Below are positions 1-6,459 of a stretch of 13,725 nt of DNA, piece by piece. Under the pieces are notes generated by a model, which did no database searches, had not been told where the DNA came from, and was given only the letters and a program-made list of their open reading frames with translations. Positions within the stretch are counted from its first letter, which is position 1. Every line of letters begins with the position of its first letter. The translations under genes and the position numbers were made by a program. The DNA lies in contig CAKSJU010000057.1 of NCBI GenBank assembly GCA_934463455.1, forward strand, positions 1 through 13,725, given 5' to 3'. The stretch is from an uncultured Clostridia bacterium. GTDB taxonomy: Bacteria; Bacillota; Clostridia; UBA1381.

Positions 1-77
1 TACCGTCGATGATAATCTTCCTTATATTCCAGGATCAGATTATGCACGGAATGAATTTGGGCGGAATTAAGGGATAA
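1..77 (+). CDS. C-terminal end of a CUT1 (MalG/AraQ-type) carbohydrate ABC transporter permease, partial
   Basis: Only the last 24 codons are present. Reading from base 3, the frame stays open and stops with TAA at 75-77. The peptide begins P-S-M-I-I, continues FLIFQDQIM, and ends HGMNLGGIKG. A final hydrophobic segment, then F-x-x-F-Q, then a short amphipathic stretch ending G-x-x-x-G-x-x-KG right before the stop, is the characteristic tail of MalG-type inner-membrane permeases of CUT1 sugar importers. In these proteins the last transmembrane helix is followed by a short cytoplasmic tail. The role would be ATP-driven uptake of oligosaccharides with a partner permease and a solute-binding protein, which presumably lie upstream of the window. 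A competing frame starting at base 2 is also open to a TAA at 68-70 but has no recognisable family pattern. The call rests on about 24 residues, so it is probable rather than certain. Confidence 0.68.
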   Translation, partial: PSMIIFLIFQDQIMHGMNLGGIKG

Positions 78-103
78 GCTTTGATTTTTTTTGGAATTAT
101 GAT

Positions 104-130
104 AAGATCCGCGGGCGCGCCCGGATTTTT
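104..130 (+). terminator. Probable Rho-independent terminator after the permease gene
   Basis: ATCC (107-110) pairs with GGAT (123-126) and GGG (113-115) with CCC (120-122), with a two-base GC bulge and a CGCG loop. Bases 104-106 can extend the stem into the T-run at 126-130. A GC-rich stem directly followed by five T residues, 27 bases after the permease stop and before the leader of the next gene, fits an intrinsic terminator. The T-run is short and the bulge weakens the stem, so partial read-through is possible. Confidence 0.6.
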
Positions 131-155
131 GAAAAGTTTCATTAAAATATAAAAT
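129..155 (+). promoter_or_regulatory. Weak candidate sigma-A promoter for the downstream operon
   Basis: TTGAAA (129-134) is a reasonable -35 and TAAAAT (150-155) a reasonable -10, separated by 15 bases, which is shorter than the usual 16-18. The region lies between the terminator and the first gene, exactly where a promoter is needed. In AT-rich DNA such matches are common, so this is a placement by context rather than a strong motif call. Confidence 0.22.
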
Positions 156-170
156 TGCGGAAAACCCGCA
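156..170 (+). other. Small hairpin in the 5' leader
   Basis: TGCGG (156-160) and CCGCA (166-170) form a perfect 5-bp GC-rich stem around the loop AAAAC. It lies 14 bases upstream of the AAAGGA ribosome binding site (185-190) of the first exported-protein gene. It could stabilise the 5' end of the mRNA. It is too small to be a recognisable riboswitch, and no T-run follows it. Confidence 0.35.
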
Positions 171-197
171 TTAATTAAAAACAGAAAGGATGATAAT

Positions 198-2714
198 ATG
201 AAAAAGAAAATTATATCAATTTTATGTACTGTTTCTATGCTATCCGCATTTTTGCCGATAATAGGAACAGCTGCCGAAACAGAAACGAATTATTATTTGC
301 TTACCGGACAACAATTTTCTGAAACAGATAAAGCTGCTTATCAAGAATGGAATAAGAAAATTTATTCGGATGAAGAATTGAATTATTCACTTGCAGGAAA
401 TTCTTTAAGCTATACATGGGATGATTGGGAAAATGCTGTCGGAACTACTGACGGAACAAAAAGTGCTCCTGCAAATAAGCTTACGGACGGGAAAATTTTA
501 CAAGCCGGCGGCGGTTATGTCGTTAATACAGTTGGTAAATATATGAAACCGACTGTAATATTTGATTTGGGTGCAAAATATGCCGTAGACAGAGTTGATG
601 TACTTCAAAATAACAATGCGAGTTATAATCTTATGAAAGAAGCAAATGTTTATGTTTCAACCGACGGAACAAACTACGTGCAGGCAGGAAATAAAAAAGT
701 AGATACAACGAAGGATAAAGTTACAGATACTGATACATTTTTAATGAGTTCTGTGAAGTTTGATAAGACAGCGGCGAGGTATGTAAAAATTGAAATGCTT
801 GTAAATTCTCAAAAAATGATTGCTTGTGAAGCTATGATTTTTGGTTATGCAAGCACTCTTACTAAAGTAGAGAGTGCGGTTGAAAAGGCGAATACATATC
901 TTGCAGAAAATTCTGCAAAGTGGTATACAGCCGATTCTGTTACAGCTTTAAAGACGGCTGTCGATGCTTCGGCAGAGCTTACAGAGACAAGCGCACAAGC
1001 GGATATTGACGCAGTAATTTCCGGCATAGAGAACGGAATTAACAACCTTGTATCGGTTAATGAAAGACTTGTTGTATCGGGAAATATTATAGCGCTTGAT
1101 ACAGACTATTACAAAGCTCTGACTCCGTCAATAACTCTTAAAAAGGCTGCAAATACTCCGAGTTATTCATGGGATGACAATGCTTTAGCAGAAAACACAT
1201 TCCTTATCGACGGAAGAGCATCGAGAGATGCAACAAATAATGCCGCACCGACAAATTTGGCTTCGGTCTCGACAACATTTGACCTCGGAACAACAGCGGT
1301 TATTGACCGTACGGATGTATTTACGGTTTCCAATGCAACAGCATCGGGACAGAAAAAGACAAAAGAGGCTTCTGTATTCTATTCTATGAACGGAACAGAC
1401 TGGACAAAGCTGGAAACAAAGGCTGTTGAGGGTGCGAACGAGAGCTTGGCGGCAGGCACCACAATAGCACGGCATACAATATTCACCTTTGCTCCTGTAA
1501 CAGCTAAATATATAAAGGTTAACTTTGTAAAAGCGGACGGAGCAATGCAGCAATTCTTGTCTGAGGTTATTATCTTCGGAATAGGCAGTGATTTTTCCGC
1601 GTTGACATCAAAGATAAGCGAATACAGCGATATTTCGCTTTTGGAAAAATATGCAACTGCCGAAAGCTATAATACTCTTAATACGAAATTAACCGAAGCA
1701 AAGGCAATGGTTGACGCACAGACGGCATCGCCGGATGAAATTGCGGCAAAGGCAGCGGAGATTGACGAAGCTTTCAATGCAATTAGCTATAAGGTTTCGG
1801 ATTACGGCATTTTGTCGAATAACCTTGTTACGACAACAAAAGAAAATCAGGAAAAAGAAAATCCAATAGATGTTGAGGGTGACAAAGATTTGTATGCTCC
1901 GTTGGATAATGTTAATGTCGGAATGACATTGCTTAATGAGGATTTAACTCCCAATACAGACATTACAAATGCGCTGTTCGGCGGACATATTTTAGAGGGC
2001 GACGGAAAATACGGTCATTTCTATGCTTATGATAATACAAAACCGGCAACAAATACCGTGATTGCCGACGCTACGGAAGAGGTTTACTTTACAGGCACTG
2101 ACTTATATGAGTGCTACAGAAAGGGAACCAAAACTCCAACGCGTACAATAGATAAGGTTACCGTTTATGTAAGCTCAAACGGAACAGACTTTGAAAAGGT
2201 ATGCGAAATCAATAACGATTGTAATGAAGATACGGGGGCTACAGACGGAATAATAAACAAAATAGGTGCTAACTTCATGCCGGTTAAGGGCAGATATTTG
2301 AAGTTTGTTTTTACAAGCTCACAGTATAAAGCACAGGTTCCGTTTGAACTTGTTATAAAAGGCTTTAAAGACCCGAATGCTCTTCATTATCCGCTTTCAT
2401 GCGAAGCAACTTATTATATCGTGGGAACAGACGGCGAGACAGTAATTGAAGACGGTATTGCCGGAGCCGACGCAATATGGGTAGGATATAATGTAATCAA
2501 CAACAGCTCGGAAGATAAAAATTATAACATTTATGCGGCAATTTACAATTCCGAGAATAAGCTTTTGGCAGTTAAGCAAGCCACAGCATCAGAGACAGAA
2601 GGTACAGAGCTTGAAGCTACCTTTACAAAGCTTGGCAGTTTGGCGGCAGGCTCGTATATGGTAAGCTATATCTGGGACGGCATGACCCCGATGGCGGCAC
2701 CGCTGGAAAGATAA
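198..2714 (+). CDS. Exported non-catalytic protein with three discoidin-like and two FIVAR-like modules
   Basis: 838 residues. A Sec signal peptide (MKKKIISIL, hydrophobic core, cleavage probably after TAA near residue 26) sends it outside the cell. Seen modules: discoidin-like (F5/8 type C/CBM32-like) at about 31-217, with KLTDG at 94-98, IFDLG at 121-125, an STDGTNY turn and the ARYVKI strand near 193-198, ending IFGY; a FIVAR-like helical bundle at 219-286; a second discoidin-like domain at 290-463 (TFDLG, AKYIKV, IIFG); a second helical bundle at 465-531; a third discoidin-like domain at 537-724 (DLYECYRKGT, SSNGTDF, GRYLKF, VIKGF); and a C-terminal beta module at 729-838 ending with a WDGMTP motif. 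No enzyme domain, SLH, LPXTG or lipobox is seen. Discoidin domains in such proteins usually bind sugars, so a glycan-capture or adhesion role is inferred. The start has a good RBS (AAAGGA, 185-190, 7-base spacing). It is likely the first gene of the operon. Confidence 0.88.
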   Translation: MKKKIISILCTVSMLSAFLPIIGTAAETETNYYLLTGQQFSETDKAAYQEWNKKIYSDEELNYSLAGNSLSYTWDDWENAVGTTDGTKSAPANKLTDGKILQAGGGYVVNTVGKYMKPTVIFDLGAKYAVDRVDVLQNNNASYNLMKEANVYVSTDGTNYVQAGNKKVDTTKDKVTDTDTFLMSSVKFDKTAARYVKIEMLVNSQKMIACEAMIFGYASTLTKVESAVEKANTYLAENSAKWYTADSVTALKTAVDASAELTETSAQADIDAVISGIENGINNLVSVNERLVVSGNIIALDTDYYKALTPSITLKKAANTPSYSWDDNALAENTFLIDGRASRDATNNAAPTNLASVSTTFDLGTTAVIDRTDVFTVSNATASGQKKTKEASVFYSMNGTDWTKLETKAVEGANESLAAGTTIARHTIFTFAPVTAKYIKVNFVKADGAMQQFLSEVIIFGIGSDFSALTSKISEYSDISLLEKYATAESYNTLNTKLTEAKAMVDAQTASPDEIAAKAAEIDEAFNAISYKVSDYGILSNNLVTTTKENQEKENPIDVEGDKDLYAPLDNVNVGMTLLNEDLTPNTDITNALFGGHILEGDGKYGHFYAYDNTKPATNTVIADATEEVYFTGTDLYECYRKGTKTPTRTIDKVTVYVSSNGTDFEKVCEINNDCNEDTGATDGIINKIGANFMPVKGRYLKFVFTSSQYKAQVPFELVIKGFKDPNALHYPLSCEATYYIVGTDGETVIEDGIAGADAIWVGYNVINNSSEDKNYNIYAAIYNSENKLLAVKQATASETEGTELEATFTKLGSLAAGSYMVSYIWDGMTPMAAPLER

Positions 2715-2752
2715 CATTTAAAAGTATAAACGTATTTTTAAAAAAGGCAGAA

Positions 2753-2788
2753 GACCTGCGGCGGTTTGAAAAAAAGCTGCCGCGGGTC
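2753..2788 (+). promoter_or_regulatory. Intergenic GC-rich hairpin between the first two discoidin genes
   Basis: Left arm 2753-2764 pairs with right arm 2777-2788 over 12 bp, with two G-U wobbles. Three more pairs (2765-2767 with 2774-2776) shorten the loop to about six bases, mostly A. The arms read GACCTGCGGCGG and CTGCCGCGGGTC. No T-run follows on the + strand: the next bases are AATGTCCGAT. So it is not a canonical intrinsic terminator. It sits in the only long gap (133 bases) of an otherwise tightly packed gene run. A role as leaky terminator, 3'-end stabiliser or RNA-processing site that separates the abundance of gene 1 from the rest is inference. Confidence 0.6.
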
Positions 2789-2833
2789 AATGTCCGATAA
2801 ATAATAATATTACATTAGGCAGTATTTTTGCGG

Positions 2834-2838
2834 AAAGG
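2834..2838 (+). promoter_or_regulatory. RBS that decides the start of the second discoidin gene
   Basis: AAAGG here lies 9 bases before the ATG at 2848, an ideal spacing. An in-frame ATG at 2839 would have its RBS immediately adjacent to the start codon and would place MGF before the basic MKKR. The 2848 start gives a normal Sec signal peptide and is preferred. Confidence 0.75.
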
Positions 2839-2847
2839 ATGGGATTT

Positions 2848-4752
2848 ATGAAGAAGAGGATTGCGGCAGCTGTTTGTGCAATGGCTATGAGCCTGAGTTA
2901 TACCGGATTTGCAGAGGAAATGACAGACATGCTTTCCGAAAAAGTGATTGAAACAGCAGAAAATGAAAGTAATATAGGAATTAAAATATACAGTAATGAG
3001 GATAAAAGAGAAATATTAAGAGAAAAGGTTGAAAATTTTGCGGTGTGTACTCCCGAGGATGTGGCAAGCGAAGCGGAGCTTGAAGCGTATAAAGCCGCAC
3101 TTTTAAAGGCGCGGGAGGTTTTAAACAATCCGGACGCGCAGGATGCAGAGCTTGAAGAAGCTGCAATTGAATTGGAAAATGCAGTTGAAGGACTTAAATA
3201 TATAAAAAAAGAAGTTATTTTAACAAATAATAAATTTGCCGACAAAAGTGAGTATTATCCCGATAATGAGATAATAACAACGGCGGCAGGCTATACATAT
3301 TCGGCAGGCAGCAAATTAAAAGCTGCGGACAGTGCCGCTACAATGCTTTCGGACGGAGAGATAACGAATATTACAAGCGAAACCGAAACTGCCGAAATTG
3401 TGTATGATTTGGGAAAGGAATACTATATAACCGGCGCGGATGTTTATTCGAGATACGCAAAAAATCCGATTGCGACGGTTAAAATAAAGGGTTTTGACAT
3501 AGAGACAAGTACAGACGGTACAGTTTACAATAAAATCGCATATAAAGAGGCGAGCGGAACAAATGCGGATTTACGCACGGACAGTCATATACCGGCGGTT
3601 TTTGCGCGGTATGTAAAAATCAGAGTGTATAAATCGGATGACGCAAAAAACTATATTCTCAGAGAAATTGTTATAAAGGGTATTGAAAGCGGTTTTTCAA
3701 AGGATGAGCTTTATAATACCATAGCGGCATGCTACGATGTGAGCAGTTTAAGATGTACACCGGAGAGCTACAGTGCTTTTAAAGCAGCTTTTGAAGAGGC
3801 GGAGGCAATATACTGGGACGAAACAATTACCGATAAAAGAATTACAAGCGCGAAAAATAAGCTTTTGCAGGCATATAACAATCTGGAATATACGAGCAAG
3901 ACGGCAATCCTGAGCGGAAATGCAACCGGAACGGCTGACCTTGCACATTATTCCGCATACAGCCGTGACACGCTCTCGGATATTAAATATTGGTACGGTG
4001 AAGACAGTGACGAAAATGTAAACAACAGCGACCCGAATTGCACAAAGCTGCTCCAGGGAGAATGTGCAATAGCCTCACAGAGCGGAAAGGTTGTTGAAGG
4101 AAGCTGGGGCGGCGCAAAAAACAGTATAGTCATAATATTTGATTTGGGCGAAAACTGCTTTATAAACGGCGTCGATTTATGGGAATGGTACAGGAAAACA
4201 GCGCATATAGGCACTGTTAAAATAGAAGCAAGTACCGACAATGTGAATTATAAGCAGGTGAGTGAAAAACAAAGTGACTGCACATATGATTCGGATGGCT
4301 GCTCGTATGTATTTGAACAGGACTTTGAAGCGGAAGCTTGCAGATACCTTCGCATTACCGTGACTCGTGCGCTTAATAAGAGCATGATTAACGAGATTGT
4401 TGTAAAAGGCTATAAAAACAAAAGTGAAAGCGCGGTGCCGTATCTTTTCGGATGCTTTGATTATAAAAATGCCGGCGGTGAAAGAGTGCGCGAAGCGGAC
4501 GGCGGAATAATAAAAGTATCGGGCAATACGATAAAAAATAACTCGGATAAGGTTAATCCGTCGGTTGTTACGGTTGCATATGACGAAAAAAACACTCTTA
4601 TTGCGTGGGATTTTACAAATGTGAGCGGAGGCGAATTTGAAAATACTTTGGATTTGGGCGGAAAAACAAACGTGAGAATTTACACCTTTGTCGTAGATTC
4701 TTTGGGCGGCGGTATTCCCCTTTCGGAGATTAAGCCGTTCGGAAAAATATAA
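2848..4752 (+). CDS. Exported non-catalytic protein with two discoidin-like and two helical (FIVAR-like) modules
   Basis: 634 residues from the preferred start. The signal peptide MKKRIAAAVCAMAM ends with probable cleavage after GFA (residue 22). Modules seen: a charged helical region with a FIVAR-like bundle at about 50-118; a discoidin-like domain at 122-280 (MLSDG, VYDLG, TSTDGTVY, FARYVKI, IVIKGI); a second helical bundle at 284-347; a second discoidin-like domain at 352-523 (KLLQG, FDLGENCF, VDLWEWYRK, STDNVNY, CRYLRI, VVKGY); and a C-terminal beta module at 529-634 (IKNNSD, VAYDEKN, ending GIPLSE). The last two modules resemble the third discoidin and C-terminal modules of the preceding gene, so the two genes are probably paralogues of different length. 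The second discoidin domain carries six cysteines (398, 406, 437, 478, 485, 498). No catalytic or anchoring domain is visible. Glycan binding at the cell surface is inferred. The stop codon overlaps the RBS of the next gene, so the two are co-transcribed. Confidence 0.87.
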   Translation: MKKRIAAAVCAMAMSLSYTGFAEEMTDMLSEKVIETAENESNIGIKIYSNEDKREILREKVENFAVCTPEDVASEAELEAYKAALLKAREVLNNPDAQDAELEEAAIELENAVEGLKYIKKEVILTNNKFADKSEYYPDNEIITTAAGYTYSAGSKLKAADSAATMLSDGEITNITSETETAEIVYDLGKEYYITGADVYSRYAKNPIATVKIKGFDIETSTDGTVYNKIAYKEASGTNADLRTDSHIPAVFARYVKIRVYKSDDAKNYILREIVIKGIESGFSKDELYNTIAACYDVSSLRCTPESYSAFKAAFEEAEAIYWDETITDKRITSAKNKLLQAYNNLEYTSKTAILSGNATGTADLAHYSAYSRDTLSDIKYWYGEDSDENVNNSDPNCTKLLQGECAIASQSGKVVEGSWGGAKNSIVIIFDLGENCFINGVDLWEWYRKTAHIGTVKIEASTDNVNYKQVSEKQSDCTYDSDGCSYVFEQDFEAEACRYLRITVTRALNKSMINEIVVKGYKNKSESAVPYLFGCFDYKNAGGERVREADGGIIKVSGNTIKNNSDKVNPSVVTVAYDEKNTLIAWDFTNVSGGEFENTLDLGGKTNVRIYTFVVDSLGGGIPLSEIKPFGKI

Positions 4753-4758
4753 AGGAGG
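4751..4758 (+). promoter_or_regulatory. Strong RBS overlapping the upstream stop codon; fixes the start of the SLH gene
   Basis: AAAGGAGG is a full Shine-Dalgarno match. Its first two bases are the last two bases of the preceding TAA stop. The spacing to the ATG at 4768 is 9 bases. An in-frame TTG at 4759 directly abuts this RBS and so cannot be the real start. Confidence 0.8.
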
Positions 4759-4767
4759 TTGGCATTA

Positions 4768-6441
4768 ATGAAGAAAAAACTGATAATTACAGCTGTGTTG
4801 GCTTCTTTATGTACAAGTGCGGCATATGCAAATATTGAAAAAGCAGAATTTTCCGGAGGCAGACTGACAATATCGGGAAGTACGCAAGACGCGGCTGCTT
4901 TACCGAATACGGTTACGGTAAGACTTTTCAAGCCGGAAAAAAGTGCGGAGGATGCAGATTATAAAAATAATCTGCAAATTATAGATTACGTTCAAACCAA
5001 TGCGGGAAAATATAATATTTCATATACTCCGGTTAATTACGAAAACGGAAATTACAAGCTTTATATAACCGACTCCGAAGGAAATACCGATGTGAAATAT
5101 GTAATGCTTTTGCAGGACGGCGAGGCGCAGAGCCTTTTAAATGATTTAAATTCGGCAGGTACTGCGGAGCAGATGAAAACAGTTTTTGCCAATTATCCGT
5201 ATTTTTTAAAGGGTGTCGGAACGATAGATGAAATTAAAGCGGCATATCCCCAAAAGGATTTGGAAAGCGCAATATCCGAAAAAATTAAAGGAATGACCTT
5301 TCAAAACGCGGATGAAGCACTTGATGAAGCTATAAAAGCCGCAGTTGTTTCGGCATTGGAATTTGCGGAGTCCGAATCGGATATTTCATCGCTGTTGGAA
5401 AAATATAAAGACGAATTGGGCTTTGCACAAAGCGGTATATATAAAGAGCTTTATCTTCCGAATAAAACAAAGGAAGAGAAAAAGCTTTTAAATAAAGGCT
5501 TTGGAAGCTTCAAAGAATTTGTAAGTTATTTTAACGATACGGTGATTTTGGATAATATTAATGATGTAGAAATTACCAAAAATTACAATGACGTTATGAA
5601 AGTTATAAACGCTTCGGGCGAATGGCTTTCGGGCATAAACCGCAGCGGCTATGACGCACTTTCGGATAATGTGAAAAAGGTTTATGTTCAAAAACAGGTT
5701 GCGGAAAAAAGACCGTATGCGGATACTGCGGCTTTGGTAACCTCTTTCAATACCGCTGTTGCGGCAGCACCGTTATATTCGGATAATTCCGGCGGAACAA
5801 GCACCGGCGGCGGTGGAGGAAACGGCGGCGGAGGCGGCGGAAGCTCATCTTCCTCATCTTCGGGAAATACTTCTATGGTAAGCATACAGCAGGATGTTCA
5901 AAAGCCGGTATTCGGCGATTTGGAAAGCGTTAAATGGGCAGAGGACAGTATTTTGGAGCTTTACAAAAAAGGAATTGTTTCCGGAATTGACAGTGAGAAT
6001 TTTAATCCGAACGGACTCGTTACAAGAGAGCAATTCGCAAAGATGATTGTTACGGCATTTGGATTATATAACGAAAATGCGGCTTGCAGCTTTGATGATG
6101 TTGCGGACGGAGTATGGTATAAATCGTTTGTTGCATCGGCAGTTGAAGCGGGAGCGGTACACGGAATAAGCGACAGAATTTTCGGCAGCGGACAAAATAT
6201 TACTCGTGAGGATATGGCGGTAATAGCATACAGAGCAGCAGTAAAAAGCGGAAAAAGCTTTTTGGAAAGCGATGAGCTTTTTGCCGATGACGAAGCAATT
6301 TCCGATTATGCTAAAGACGCTGTCAATGCTCTTCGTGCAAGCGGAATAATGAGCGGCAAAGGAAACGGCAGGTTTGAGCCGAAAGCATTTGCGACAAGAG
6401 CCGAGGCGGCAAAGATGATACATACACTTATAAGCAAATAA
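4768..6441 (+). CDS. S-layer homology (SLH) domain anchor protein with an N-terminal beta domain
   Basis: 557 residues. The signal peptide MKKKLIITAVLASLC has probable cleavage after AYA (residue 21). Residues 22-116 form a beta-rich domain (repeated GNY/GKYNISY strands) of the kind found as an Ig-like fold. Residues 117-332 are mainly helical and charged and were not recognised. Residues 342-366 are a Gly/Ser linker. Three SLH repeats follow at about 382-431, 442-490 and 505-554. Their conserved cores are VTREQFAKMI, ITREDMAVIA and ATRAEAAKMI, and the FDDV and GIVSG/GIMSG segments are also present. SLH triplets bind pyruvylated secondary cell-wall polymers, so the protein should sit on the wall with its N-terminal part displayed. 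It lies between the discoidin proteins and the second SLH protein in a tight operon (15-base gap upstream, 18 downstream), so a scaffold or anchor role for its neighbours is plausible but inferred. Confidence 0.9.
   Translation: MKKKLIITAVLASLCTSAAYANIEKAEFSGGRLTISGSTQDAAALPNTVTVRLFKPEKSAEDADYKNNLQIIDYVQTNAGKYNISYTPVNYENGNYKLYITDSEGNTDVKYVMLLQDGEAQSLLNDLNSAGTAEQMKTVFANYPYFLKGVGTIDEIKAAYPQKDLESAISEKIKGMTFQNADEALDEAIKAAVVSALEFAESESDISSLLEKYKDELGFAQSGIYKELYLPNKTKEEKKLLNKGFGSFKEFVSYFNDTVILDNINDVEITKNYNDVMKVINASGEWLSGINRSGYDALSDNVKKVYVQKQVAEKRPYADTAALVTSFNTAVAAAPLYSDNSGGTSTGGGGGNGGGGGGSSSSSSSGNTSMVSIQQDVQKPVFGDLESVKWAEDSILELYKKGIVSGIDSENFNPNGLVTREQFAKMIVTAFGLYNENAACSFDDVADGVWYKSFVASAVEAGAVHGISDRIFGSGQNITREDMAVIAYRAAVKSGKSFLESDELFADDEAISDYAKDAVNALRASGIMSGKGNGRFEPKAFATRAEAAKMIHTLISK
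5791..5865 (+). repeat. Low-complexity Gly/Ser linker coding repeat
   Basis: Tandem GGC/GGA triplets followed by TCA/TCT/TCC triplets encode a Gly-rich stretch (about 347-358, one Asn in the middle) and seven serines (359-365) inside the SLH protein. This is a flexible spacer between the exposed half and the wall-binding SLH triplet. Such triplet tracts can change length by slippage. Confidence 0.8.
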
Positions 6442-6459
6442 AAGGGAGCGGAAAATAGC

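Noticed and set aside
2..70. Alternative reading frame of the upstream gene tail, ending NEFGRN
   Set aside because: Open but without a recognisable pattern, whereas the frame from base 3 gives a typical MalG-type permease tail ending in KG.
83..92. T-rich run just after the upstream stop, as a terminator tail
   Set aside because: No stable hairpin precedes it; the GC-rich stem at 104-130 with its own T-run is the better candidate.
2789..2833. Independent promoter for the second discoidin gene (TAATAT at 2805-2810)
   Set aside because: No acceptable -35 at 16-18 bases upstream; the match is expected by chance in AT-rich sequence.
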